In this document: in pieces, positions 51,301 to 60,684 of the stretch
Numbering within the stretch: the first letter of the stretch is position 1
Layout of the letters: every line of letters begins with the position of its first letter
From: Haliotis asinina
Lineage: Eukaryota > Mollusca > Gastropoda > Lepetellida > Haliotidae
Assembly (NCBI RefSeq): GCF_037392515.1
Contig: NC_090280.1
Coordinates: 75,008,504 to 75,072,503, forward strand
Reading direction: 5' to 3'
DNA: 64,000 nt
Program-made: the position numbers and the translations under genes
The notes under the pieces: generated by a model
What the model was told of the DNA's origin: nothing
Databases searched by the model: none
The model's input: the letters and a program-made list of their open reading frames with translations, nothing else

Positions 51301-54081
51301 GCATTATACCCCACCAAGTGGCACCTGTCACAAACATCTGCATGTCAATTGTCGAAAACTACCCAAAAATCCAGAATCAAATTAGGAAGATGCACCTGGC
51401 ATCATTTTCGCAACTGACTTCAAATTATTAAATTTCTTACAATGTTGCGCTTTACTGAGGCATTGAATTTGTAACATTGATGTCGTGAAATGTAAACAAG
51501 AGGCTAGAGCTTGGAATAATGCACGACTTAAACAGACGACTGAAACTGAAATCATCTCTTTTGACATATAACCTTGAATGACTATGAATCTTTATGCATA
51601 AATCTCAGTAAGAAATACATACGTAGGTGTCACCTGTCTCTTTTATTTCAAGTTCAGCAGAGGAAATCGGAGGGAGTGATATGGCTGTAATAAAAGCCAC
51701 CAAGCACACATACAATTTCTCCATTGGCGGAGGGCGGCGGGGTAGCATAGTGGTTAAAGCGTTCACTCGTCACGCCGAAGACCTGGGTTCGATTCCCCAC
51801 ATGGGTACAATATGTGAAGCCCATTTTCTGGCGTCACCCGCCGTGATATTGCTGGAATATCGCTAAAAAGCGGTGTAAAACTAAACTCACTCACTCACTC
51901 ACTCACTCCATGGGCGGATGTAATGTGTGAATTTTGAACCGCTTCTTCAGAGATCAACAAGGGTAACTCTTGGTATTCATCGATGTCAACATTTCTTTCA
52001 TTAACGTAGATTTTTTATATATACCAGGAAGATAATGTTACGATATTTGTAATGAATGTGCCATTTATAATGACAGTTGGACGAGCTGTGAAGATGCGTG
52101 TTAGAAATGGTCTTCAACGACCCATGCTTGTCGTTAGAGGACACTAACAGGATCGGGTGGTCAGACTCGCTGACATGGTTGACACATGCAATGGTATTTA
52201 CATTGTCTAGATCGATGCTCATGCTGTTGATCACTGGACTGTCTGGTCCGGACAAAATAATTCCAGACCTCCGCCATGTAGCTGGATATTGTTCTAAGCG
52301 GCCTTAAAAAACAAACAAATCAAACTAATTCTAATGCCACGATTCATTCTCTTTCAGTCGAGTTCAAAATGCAAGGAGACCAACCAAGTAAGTCTAATTT
52401 ACAACCACTTCTTTAATAACCATAGAGACTTAACTTAAATATGATTCCAACAGTTTTACAAAATATCAACATCGTTGTGTGGAACTTTGATGTGCCGAGC
52501 ATACGGTTATCTCGAAATAACAGTTGGTTCCCTATATACATGTATACCTTGTTTAATGTCATTTTGAAGTTGCATGGAACCTTTGATGCGTCTTTACTTA
52601 AGTCCCTTCAACAGTAATGTCTACATTGCATCAAACAATAGCGGATGGATATCGAAGATAATCGTGATTGAATCTGTAGATTGAATCTGTAGTACGATGA
52701 AAATCTGCAAGGAATCAATGGCTGTAGTTCGTGTACAGTTTTTGTATAACACTTGTATTGTCTTCTATAGTACACCTTCAGCTTATATATGTGTCTTTAA
52801 TGTAATGAAGAAAATCTTTCATATATTACTGAAGAAAATGTTCAACTTACACATTTGTCGTTAATTTATTATTGAAGAAAATCTGAAATATGCTAGTATT
52901 TTACGTTCATATATAATTGAAGACAATCTTTGAATTACATATTTGTCGTAGATTTATAACTGAAGAAAATCTTTAACTTATATATTTGTCGTTTACTTAC
53001 ATACATGTCTTTAATTTATTATTCACATGAGGTGAATATTTTCATTCAGCCCAGTGTGCCAGCACGAGGCCCACTGACGTAATGTTCATCAATGACATTA
53101 GCAAAGCTGGGGGTAAAGACGTAACCAGAAGCTTTGGCATAATCAGAAGATCAGTTGACTCCCTCAACGTTGGTAAGAGAAAGATACGCGTTGGGCTCCT
53201 GTCAAATGAGTGCCCTGACGTGGACGACATCCCCTTAAACAAGTACTTCTTCTATGACGACTTCATGAATGCCGTGAAGCCAAACAAAACAAAGCCCCTA
53301 AGCAAGCTTCTTGCCATCAACCGCAGAACGCTGACTCTCAATCGCAATGGAGCGCGGAGAGGCGCCAAGAAAGTTGCCGTTGTGTTAGCGACTGGTCCTA
53401 TCAGCGATCTGAAGAACGTTGCGAGGGAGGTACGAAGATCGGAACTTAGGAATGTTAAATTTATCTTTGTCAGGGCTGGTAGTGAAGCCAGTCTGAAGGA
53501 ACTCCAACAGATGTCGAGGTTTCCAGTTCTTGATTACGAGAGTGTCGACTTCAAAAACGACATGACAGACAGACTCTGTGAAGGTACGTTATAAGCATAC
53601 ACCCAAAAGGAAGTTAGGAAAATCATTTTACTTAAATAGTTTTCTCTAAATGTTCTTCAGCAAATGGCGTCCGAAAATTATTTCTCTTATTGCTCACTTA
53701 TATTAAACTCAAAGCTAGTCTGAGGATCCGGGTTAGAATTCATCTTCCATCAAACTTCGAAGTCAGGCTCGCTGACTTGGTTGACACACGTCATCGTATC
53801 CTAATTCCGTACATCGATGCCTATGCTAATGATCGCTCTATTGTCTGCCCAGACTCGAATATCTATAGGCCGCCGCCATACAGCTGGAATATTGCTGAGC
53901 TCGGCGAAAAACTAAATTCACCCACTCTTCGACCGGAAGGTGTGTATGGACATATCATCGTGACACCTGTCATATCACCATGCCTCTTATATGTCATTGA
54001 CTATCGTATGTCAATGGCTATGCACCGCAGTAGTATAACGTCTATATATCTGTTTATGTTACAGTAATCAGCATGTCATAA
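36399..54081 (+). CDS. Secreted three-VWA-domain protein with Thr-rich linker, 13 exons
   Basis: Exons: 36,399-36,446; 37,690-37,705; 42,062-42,285; 45,071-45,233; 46,376-46,552; 47,257-47,349; 47,822-47,896; 48,829-48,861; 49,650-50,081; 50,724-50,858; 52,358-52,387; 53,050-53,583; 54,065-54,081. All introns are GT-AG and the frame stays open for 658 residues. Residues 1-22 are a signal peptide (MRTMLKLIAALSLCSL plus the 16-nt exon 2). VWA1 covers about 26-209 with MIDAS residues DTSRS (37-41) and ITDG (D139). A Thr-rich linker fills 210-265. VWA2 covers about 278-465 with DTSSS (290-294). VWA3 covers about 478-653 and lacks a normal MIDAS (NDISKA, ATG). Introns 1 and 3 are phase 0 and the rest phase 1. 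The layout resembles matrilin/collagen-type extracellular adhesion proteins; a shell- or connective-matrix role is possible but is inference. Exon edges are by eye. Confidence 0.85.
37221..37371 (+). repeat. SINE family A copy in VWA-gene intron 1
   Basis: tRNA-like head (GGGGTAGCCTAGTGGTTACA, GGGTTCGATTCCCC) followed by the family body. The CACT tail is absent. Confidence 0.85.
37913..38063 (-). repeat. SINE family A copy in VWA-gene intron 2
   Basis: Minus-strand copy with a clear head (GACCCGGGTTCGAGTCCC on the minus strand) and body, and a short CACT tail. Confidence 0.85.
38733..38936 (+). repeat. SINE family B copy in VWA-gene intron 2
   Basis: GATCAGGTGGTCAGGTTCGC, GATCGATGCTCATGCTGTTG and GAATATTGCTGAGTGCGACG are in the expected order. 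Confidence 0.8.
39269..39780. repeat. 53-bp minisatellite, about 9.7 copies
   Basis: Tandem units of 53 bp read ATTGAAGGCATGCTCACC, a variable block, AATACATT-CATACGTACTCTGTAT. Two versions of the variable block (TTCTTGGGAT and ACCTTAGAAT) mostly alternate, giving a 106-bp higher-order pattern. The array lies in intron 2 of the VWA gene. Confidence 0.9.
40487..40580. repeat. 14-bp minisatellite, about 6.5 copies
   Basis: Near-perfect tandem copies of ATGTGGACACAGTC inside intron 2 of the VWA gene. Confidence 0.92.
41551..42044. repeat. (CACT)n array abutting exon 3 of the VWA gene
   Basis: About 490 bp of CACT and variants (CACC, CACG, ACTAACC), becoming pure (CACT)n in the last 90 bases. 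It ends some 17 bases before the exon 3 acceptor. The sequence matches the tails of SINE families A-C, so it may be an expanded SINE tail. Confidence 0.9.
42323..42400 (-). repeat. SINE family A tail fragment
   Basis: Partial minus-strand copy: CACT tail, then the GCTAAAAGCGGCG-type block, cut off before the tRNA-like head. It lies next to a family B copy. Confidence 0.7.
42405..42674 (-). repeat. SINE family B copy, near full length
   Basis: Minus-strand copy carrying all blocks, including the 5' part (GAAGGTCCCGGGGTAGAATA, then CAGCAACCCATGCG on the minus strand). A good reference copy for this family. It lies in intron 3 of the VWA gene. Confidence 0.88.
42675..43320. other. Intronic sequence, no element recognised
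   Basis: Part of intron 3 of the VWA gene between a SINE and a Tc1 element. Nothing further recognised. Confidence 0.5.
43321..44936 (-). mobile_element. Tc1/mariner DNA transposon, intact
   Basis: Inverted ends match over about 30 bp (TACACCTGGAAATTAATCAA at the left, the complement of TACATATGGAAATTAATTAA at the right). TA lies just outside both (43,319-43,320 and 44,937-44,938). The single ORF is complete. The element is inserted in intron 3 (phase 0) of the VWA gene, antisense to it. A few TIR mismatches suggest modest age despite the intact ORF. Confidence 0.9.
43643..44668 (-). CDS. Tc1-like transposase (DD34E), 341 aa
   Basis: I chose the start at MARRKLSE (44,668), not the upstream in-frame ATG, because it gives the usual 340-residue length and starts at the first helix-turn-helix. 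Paired-type DNA-binding region at about residues 5-110 with a GRPRKTT linker motif (58-64). Catalytic residues D151 (FSDES), D243 (DDNARPH) and E278 (SPDLNPIEH) are all present, with 34 residues between the second D and the E. The enzyme would cut and paste the element at TA sites. No internal stop or shift is visible, so the protein may be functional. Confidence 0.92.
   Translation of the reverse strand: MARRKLSEATRWQIIGMRNAGMSLRQIGTQIGRHHSIISKLLKKYRATNEVKDLPRPGRPRKTTVREDRALLRLVRRRSFDSSSRLRQEWLPGRPISNRTVRNRLKAAGYRARRPIKRPRLSPAHKAARLAWCNDRLHWNIASWRKVHFSDESRFLLHMVDGRTRVWRQRNTAMAPRNIQETVAFGGGSVMVWGCISMNCKLDIITIRGNLNGVRYQQEVLDRAVVPHFENHPLATRPIFMDDNARPHRAHAVNDFLRQNAIDRIPWPAMSPDLNPIEHLWDFIGRRVRQRDPPVHNLNELTAALHEEWNRIPQNQIRRLIQGMRRRLESVVRAQGGHTRY
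45276..45512. repeat. T/G-rich low-complexity tract in VWA-gene intron 4
   Basis: Runs of TTTTTG with a G10 run near 45,421. Open frames here (Phe/Cys or Lys/Gln-rich) are artefacts. Confidence 0.85.
46178..46270. repeat. T/G-rich low-complexity tract
   Basis: Similar T-rich sequence with a G9 run, about 100 bases upstream of exon 5 of the VWA gene. Confidence 0.85.
47257..47349 (+). other. Exon 6 of VWA gene: ACN repeat encoding poly-Thr
   Basis: After VTTPVPPTTES the exon is almost pure ACN codons. It is flanked by TTCACAG and GTAGAT and is phase 1-1. With exon 7 (47,822-47,896, same composition) it encodes a mucin-like linker likely to carry O-linked sugars. Confidence 0.8.
47496..47645 (-). 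repeat. SINE family B fragment
   Basis: Minus-strand partial copy with the 3' half of the family (GCGGTCTGTAAATAACCGAG, GACAATCCAGTGACTAAC, GAGCATCGATCTGCGCAATT as read on the plus strand), in intron 6 of the VWA gene. Confidence 0.75.
47897..48828. other. VWA-gene intron 7, no element recognised
   Basis: AT-rich intron sequence. I see no repeat or exon. Confidence 0.5.
48862..49649. other. VWA-gene intron 8, no element recognised
   Basis: AT-rich intron ending in the acceptor CTTTTCTGCAG before the exon that opens VWA2. Confidence 0.5.
50225..50310. repeat. Degraded copy of the hairpin repeat
   Basis: GTTTCTTCACAAACTTCGTAT and GGTGAATTTCTGGAAAAG match the hairpin at 31,240-31,335 in order and spacing, with changes in the second arm. 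It lies in intron 9 of the VWA gene. Confidence 0.6.
50859..51731. other. VWA-gene intron 10, first part
   Basis: No element recognised before the SINE that starts at 51,732. Confidence 0.45.
51732..51908 (+). repeat. SINE family A copy, full length
   Basis: The best copy in the window: tRNA-like head GGGGTAGCATAGTGGTTAAA with A-box-like and B-box (GGGTTCGATTCCCC) sequences for RNA polymerase III, then body, then GGTGTAAAACTAAACTCACT and a CACT tail. It lies in intron 10 of the VWA gene. Confidence 0.9.
52100..52315 (+). repeat. SINE family B copy
   Basis: GATCGGGTGGTCAGACTCGC, GATCGATGCTCATGCTGTTG and a degraded 3' end without CACT tail, just upstream of the 30-nt exon 11. Confidence 0.8.
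52795..53035. repeat. Degenerate tandem repeat in VWA-gene intron 11
   Basis: About four diverged units of roughly 60 bp containing TGAAGAAAATCTT, an ACTTA-rich segment and CATTTGTCGT. The array runs up to exon 12. Confidence 0.65.
53762..53936 (+). repeat. SINE family B fragment
   Basis: Starts within the family (GTCAGGCTCGCTGACTTGGT) and runs to the 3' part (GCTGGAATATTGCTGAGC). It lies in intron 12, about 130 bases before the last exon of the VWA gene. Confidence 0.8.
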
Positions 54082-54507
54082 ACCACCTGAACGAAGAAGA
54101 CGAGGACAATCGTAATCGACAGCCATCATCGTGTATATAGTACCATAACCATCGCAAAAGGCCGTGATACCACTCAAGTTGTTTTTAAATACTGAAACAG
54201 CCACGCGTTCCTTGTTTCAAACTTCCTTCGTGCAAACGCTTCCTTTCTTTTAAAGAAAAAAAACCCAGACCGAAATAGCATTCACATATATTCAGTATGT
54301 AACGTTATAGAAGGATTCCTTTAGTCAGAAACACATCCTAGGAAAAAACAACTGGTATTTCTAGTCTGTATATATTATAACTAATGTATTTATGTTGTCA
54401 TCATGTAGGTGAAGGTGACGAATCATACTGCCTTCGAAATCACAAGTATTTTAGAACAATGATTCGTATAATAACAGTTGTCGCCTATTTTTACAGACAA
54501 AAAAGTT

Positions 54508-54513
54508 AATAAA
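54508..54513 (+). promoter_or_regulatory. Candidate poly(A) signal of the VWA gene
   Basis: AATAAA about 430 bases after the stop codon, in a plausible 3' untranslated region. Confidence 0.45.
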
Positions 54514-54514
54514 A

Positions 54515-56440
54515 TGATGTATTACTCCTATATGTTTTCTTTGTTGATTGTTTATTGGTCCATAACTTGAGTGTGTCTCTTCTCCTCCAAAAGGTCACCA
54601 TTAAAATGCCCGAACTGACGCATGTGTCTAATGCTGCCACGGTTTGTCAAATATCCATTTACTCGACAACAATAATATATGCTATGATATGGTATAATCC
54701 AACCTAAGTTTCATAAGGCATATATTCACAGTAATAAAGTTATTACATAATCAAATCTACTGTGAAACGGTTGCACCATACAGATAAATATACAACACAC
54801 AAAGTATATGGATAACCCAGCATTATAAAATGCCATATATACACTAATACTCCCTAAATATTAAAATATAAGTTTCTGATGATAACATGTATGTGCTAAA
54901 CAAATGTTACATTGTACTGTTAATTCTGAGGGGAAAAAACTGTATAATTATGCAGCAAGTTTTCATGCCTCGACTTCACTGTTACACATGTTGACCATTG
55001 TATTTTTGTTGTGGTGGTTATATCCATGTAGGTATATTTTTCTACAGACGTTATGTTACGGACAACAAGATGAAAAAAGATATTCTTTTTCAGTGACGAA
55101 AGCGTTAGCAATATTCACAAAGGCGTTCTTCTCTATGTATGTTTTCCCATCTTCCATTTTCCACGATTATGGTTTGCACATCTCAGTTTACACAGGTGTC
55201 TTCTGAAATGACGGGTTATAAAACATATAAACAGTACGCTTCTAGATGAAGTAGTGAAGAAGTAGTGACTTCAGTTGGCGAAAGAAAATTCTAGCATATG
55301 TTTTTTTCCTGTATATGTGTACGTTAATATCCTTGAGACGTTGAGGAAAAAAGGTCCTCACATATCCAGTGGTTTGAGCAACCCATGCGTATCCAAATCC
55401 CTATGAAAATAGTAAAGTACTTACGTTACCAGTCCCCGTGTTCCTACCAGCATTATCCAGGGAACTCGGCATTTCATAAAAGTTCTTCAGGTGTCTTTCC
55501 CCCGACATGTGTAGTAATTTCAACCAATAAGCGATGCATTTCTTCATATAGTGTACTGCCACTTCCTAGTTTGCCAAGAACAGCAGAGCTACACGTTTTA
55601 CTTCCCACTTCTGGAATCTGTATACAAAATTGATGGTGAATCCTTTACTTCGTAGCCTCAAATTTCTGATCCGTACGTTAATATTGTTAGAATCATTCTG
55701 TCAAACAGAAACGGTGAAGTATTTATATTACATTTACATCTAAATCACAACAGTCCAAAGCTTGTTTTCCTGGCTTGCTGCGATAAGTGATGCACTTGCA
55801 ACACTCATCTTCAAAAGCCTGGTTATGTTTAGTCAACGTGGTCGAAATCCGCAAACACCTGTGTCATGTTCCAGTTGTGTTCTTGGGGTGACTGTTGTGC
55901 TGCTGGGAGATTGCATTGACATGCCGTACTCGGCGACCACAAGCATGTTTTGCTGACATTACTATACTAGTTTCTTCGTGTAAGCGATATATTTGATATA
56001 TTTCATAGTACGGGAGCACTTGTCCAAACTAGATAGCAACAATCTTGTGTACGCGTAGGCTTTTTCTCAATAGAAGCTATGTCCACATGCTCACAGAGAC
56101 GCTTGCATATATACGAATGTTGAACTTTCTGCTTCTTTTCAAGACAATCACAACAGCGCTTACCATGCTGTATTCAAAATCATCAGCACATGTCTCCCCC
56201 GGGTCAGTGTGTAATCTGACATTACAAAAAGGGGTATTGCCATCTGGGTAAGGAATTGGGGAGGTGAAAATACATTTGAATTACAGATTACAACACCCCC
56301 TTCTCTTTAAGCTTAAAACGTAACAACATGGAATGTGACAATGCGAAATAATGCGACAACGCGAAAGATTGCGACAATGTGAAATCTTTATCAGTCAGGT
56401 TCCATTCATGCCATTACACATACTCTTTATAATACTCTGG
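54515..56440. other. Intergenic region with one possible unidentified minus-strand exon
   Basis: Between about 55,630 and 55,476 on the minus strand there is an acceptor-like TTTTGTATACAG followed by about 50 open codons (including GSKTCSSAVLGKLGSGS and VEITTHVGGKTPEELL) ending in a stop. The composition looks protein-like, but I cannot name a family. The rest shows nothing recognisable. Confidence 0.3.
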
Positions 56441-57400
56441 ACTCTTCCTGGTACGGGTTGATCGGTGAAGACCTGGAGCAGGTCGCGTAACCTCAGTCTC
56501 CGATAGCATCGATATCATTGTCACCAAAGTTTGATGTAACGGTAACAGGAGTTCCCGGAGTAACTTGATCCTTACTCATGCCTGGCAAGTCCTGTAAATA
56601 CCCGTCATTTGGAAGGTTCTCAACAGCCTAGGGTTCATCACTGTTGAAAGAAACAGATCTCATGTGGATGTGATCAATATGTCGTCGAGCAAGCTTATGT
56701 CCAACCATACAAATCACATAAGACAGGGGTCCAGCCACTACTTCCACTACACAAGATAACCACTTTGGACCTGGTCCAAAATCAAATTCTGACATAAACT
56801 GGATCACCTGCTGTAAATGAGAAAACTGCGATTCGATGTCACTTGTCTCTGTGCTTTACCCATTCGAGCCTTGAAATCTGGGAACATTAAGTCTAACCTG
56901 GACCTCAGTTTCCGCTTCATCAAGAGCTGAGCTGGGGGAATGCCTGTAGTGGTTTGATGAGTAACCCTATAGTGAAAGAGAAATCTCTGTAGCTTTGTGA
57001 GCAAACAATCTCCTTCTGTAGTCTTTCAACCTTGTTTGACAGTTCCGATAGCTCTCTCTGCTAATTCATTGGAAGATGGGTGGTAAGGAGCTGTTGTAAT
57101 GTGATACATGTGTAATGAGGTCCAGCGAAGTCAGCATGTACACGCTGCCATGGTCGTGATTGAAATTCCAAAGGATATAATGGCGCAGATGACTTCTGGT
57201 TTTGATTTTCCTGACATGGACGACAGTATTGGACACATGTTTCACAATCATTGTCAATTGTAGGCCACCACACATATGATTCTGATTCTGAAATACTGTT
57301 TCAGTTCTTCTTGTATGTTTGAAGTCCATCCCTGGATGTATGCTCATGCACTAAAGACAATCTTCTGTCTTTGTGAGTCTGTCTTCCAATTTGGCACAAA
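56440..57400 (-). mobile_element. Ty3/gypsy integrase fossil fragment
   Basis: Minus-strand remnant of the integrase part of a gypsy-type element: a zinc-binding region and start of the core near 57,300-57,080 (WWPTIDNDCETCV, RPCQENQ), core to C-terminal parts near 57,000-56,800, and a C-terminal piece with a GHKLARRHIDHI-type motif near 56,670. It has no LTRs, is broken several times, and is clearly old. It is not closely related to the two larger elements in this window. Confidence 0.75.
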
Positions 57401-57412
57401 CGTGTACTAAAG

Positions 57413-58440
57413 TTTTTTTTTATCAAATATATTACAATTAAGCGTTTTGATGATTGTAATAGATTTACAGCTGACATATAGTTTCAATCTCATCAGTTTC
57501 AGTTCATTCCATTGTGTTATTGTATCCGGTAAAAATCGAATTCCTGTACATATCACTACGACATCTTCTAGTTTGAATGTTATTACTATTTCTCAATTTA
57601 TAGTCACTTAATTGTGATACTTTTTCAGCTAGTGGGTCAGTTAAATAAACTGGTGTGATTCGATGAACCATTTTGTAAATTAATGATAGTATGCTTTTTC
57701 GTCTACGGTCAACTAGGTGCGTGGAGTTTGTTTCCTAATAAATTAAGTCGTGATGTGGTCCTCTAACTGCCCCACAAATCGTCCACGGAGCATCTAAATG
57801 TGTGTGAGTCCCAGTTACAATCCGATTGTAAGGCTACTCCTAAGTGTTTCTGTAATGTCTACTCCTTGCATTTTAAGTCTTGAAAATGGAGAATGTTAAA
57901 GGGTACTTCTGCGAGTGAATAAAACAACTTCAGTCTTACCTGGATCTTGTTTAAGTCATCATTTAGGGAAGCGGCAGTAAGTACATGATTGTCAACAATA
58001 ACATATATAGTATCATCCCCAGGCATGAATCATAGCTCTACATTGGTCAGTGCATTATTATCGAGAAAAAAACGTTAAACACATGTTTAAAAGCACTTTT
58101 TTCAAATACCTTTGACAAACAGCTGGTAAGTGCTACCGGTCTGTAATTTTTACATTCATTAACACTACCTTTATATGGATAGGAATACCAGTAGCTTACT
58201 GCCACATTGTTGGAAATGTACAATATTCTAATGATAAATTGAATAGATTAGTGAGAGGGATAAAATGAGATGGAACAACTATTTTGATAAATCTGTTGCC
58301 TATTTTGTCTGGTCTAATGGCTTTGGAAATACCAGTTGATAATAGGATGTCTCTTACTTCTTGTGTGGTCAAGACAATAGACTGAAGAGAATTTGCCACT
58401 CTCAGACAAGACCAGATTGACTCCTCTAGCTTGTGCTCAG
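57413..58440 (-). mobile_element. LINE fragment B: reverse transcriptase to 3' end, dead
   Basis: Minus-strand reading gives, in order, an RT N-terminal part (TTQEVRDILLSTGISKA..RPDK near 58,340; FNLSLEYCTFP near 58,220), NYRPVALTSCLSKVFEK near 58,130, a GDDT-type catalytic motif near 58,010, KTEVVLFTR near 57,920, and a C-terminal region ending with a TITQWNEL-type motif near 57,500. A T run at 57,413-57,421 is the likely poly(A) tail. The frame is broken by stops and shifts. The type is jockey/CR1-like; I cannot place it more finely. Confidence 0.7.
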
Positions 58441-59480
58441 ACGTGAATAGAAGCAGGCCAATGCATCCACTTGTGTGTAATAATCGTCCTAAAGACGCCC
58501 AAGGAGCTCCTATTGACCATGTCGAACACCGCTGAGAGATCAAGCAAGGGGAGAAGTGACATATTACACAAATCCTCATGGCATCTAAGGTCATTCAGAA
58601 TTTGCATTGGAAGAAAATCATTGGAAGAAATGTAGGATCTGAGTCTAGCTTCAATTGAATGTTCAAGGGTCTCGGAGAGGAAAGAAGGCAGAAGACAGGT
58701 CTATGATTTATGAGTACTGATATCCAAATTGTCTTTCTGAAGACAAGGCTTTACCACAGCTTGCTGGAACATCTGGAAAGACACCATTAACTAAGCCCAT
58801 GTTGATCAGTTTCGTGATACCTGGGAGAAGAGTCTCCAAACAGTCATCAAGGAGACGAGTTGCCATTGGATCGAGTAGACACAATGTCATTTTCAGCTGT
58901 CGGACAGTGATTTAGTACAGCTACTAGATTTGGCTCTCCCAAACGCCCTACCACAAGAGTTCCGCTCAGACTTTATAAAACTTTTAATGGTTACTCTTCC
59001 GCCATTTTCTCTCTGCAGCTCTGCGTTTCCGCTTGGCTCAGAGAACCTCCTCTTTGTACCAACGAGTCCCTGATCTGACAGTGATCTCCTTCGGAACTGA
59101 TGGAGCATGTTTATCTAACTGTTGGTTTACATCATCCGGAGGGTCTTGGAGAAAGTCAGAGTCGACAAGATCTTTTCGAATCGCATCATTAGCAGTTCAA
59201 TAGACTTCAGAGTATGACAGGATCGTTTGATAGTCTGACACTGTGGTTTGTCTGTACTCAGATCATAGAAACCATAAAGTGATCGGACCGTTGTATATCC
59301 TGCACACCGACTGAAGACACCAAGGAACTACTTTCGTAGGACCATGGTCTCCTTTATAGGTTGGAGCGTCAACATACTGACACAAACTATGTTGTTTGAG
59401 AAAATTTTTCGTCTTCTTTGTATTTGAGCGTTGACTATCATCGTAGTGAACAGTGACTATTATTAGCATAGTGAATATTT
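58441..59480 (-). mobile_element. LINE fragment A: endonuclease end to RT motif A, dead
   Basis: Minus-strand reading gives the end of an endonuclease domain (VHYDDSQRSNTKKTKNFL near 59,440), a connecting region with GTRWYKEEVL-type sequence near 59,060, DPMATRLLDDCLETLLPGI near 58,850, and RT motif A LLDLSAVFDMV near 58,530. It stops there, where fragment B begins. Several frame breaks are present. The duplicated RT N-terminal region in A and B shows that these are two different copies, not one. Confidence 0.7.
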
Positions 59481-60680
59481 ACATCACTAGGCAAAATAGT
59501 GTTTACCTGATTGTACTTCTCAACGAGTACATTCTATCTCTATGTTTAGGGGTCGTCAGCTCAGCGCTTTTCACCTTTTTCTCGGAGCCATGTGTCAATG
59601 AGAAAAAAATGTCAGCAAAAAAACCCAGCAATTTCCTTTATCAGATGAGAAAGTTCCAAATTCTTGCTTTTGCCTGACTGACATGGAAATCTTGCGGGAT
59701 GAACTTGTTAAAGTTAACAGTGCCACCATCACTCCCAAACACTATTTGAATCATTTTAATTCGTTTCGGTATCTTTCGGCAAGATTTTCTTTTTGTTCTG
59801 GTTCGCTTTCTTAATTCAAATTCTAAGATCATTCACATGTTGAAGTTGTCAGATCCCTTGGCAGTTGTTTTAAGATGTGACCTTGAACACTATTCACCAA
59901 TGACAATCAGAGTCTCCCTGCTGTAGTAGGCTATTGTTGATTAATTGGTCGTTGTTGCACTGGTCGAGTCAGCATGAGGTCTGAAGGCCTCGGCTACACC
60001 TTTGATTGGTGCTTAACTCCGTTATGAATGGGGCAAGTATGCACGAGTAAGCACAAAAGTGTCAGCCCTGATGGACGTGATGTGATGACATGTGAGGTGA
60101 TGTTAATGCATCTTCAGAGTATTCCCCTTCATCTCCAGATAGGGATCGGACCACACACTAGGGTTAGTGACTGTAAACGCCTTCTCTTTGTGAACCAACA
60201 GTGCTCTAATTCACATATCACTCCCTGTGAAATTCCTGAAACAATTGCACTGACTCGACGAGTCTGATGACTTGAACTGAACAACGACAATTGCGTAGGT
60301 AACCAGTGTTCCTACGATCTGAAAATGGATGACATTTTTGTTTTTACGAATTTTATTTCGATTTTTCTTAAATTTCAAATTTAGGTAAAGTTTTATGTAT
60401 CAATTTGCAAAATGGTAAACGTTCCTTCGCATTAAACGTGTAAAACTGTTCCGATACAATTTTCTGTTTGTGGTTCGTCATGATAGCAAGGTGAGAAATA
60501 CGTGAACGAAAAAAGGCACTAGTTTTAAAATATAGCATTTATAATAACATTTCATTAAACGTCTATAATATATGTAGATATTTCATGCTAGTAAATGCTG
60601 AAATGAATTCGAAGAATATCATTTGAAATTCCTCATATCTTTAAATTATATCATTGCTTTATTTCTCGTTACATTCACAT
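59481..60680. other. Intergenic region, no gene recognised
   Basis: AT-rich, with only short frames lacking recognisable domains. Confidence 0.45.
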
Positions 60681-60684
60681 TTTA

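Noticed and set aside
51732-51806. Possible tRNA gene
   Set aside because: A- and B-box-like sequences are present, but the same head recurs in several copies followed by a common body and CACT tail, so it is the head of a SINE.
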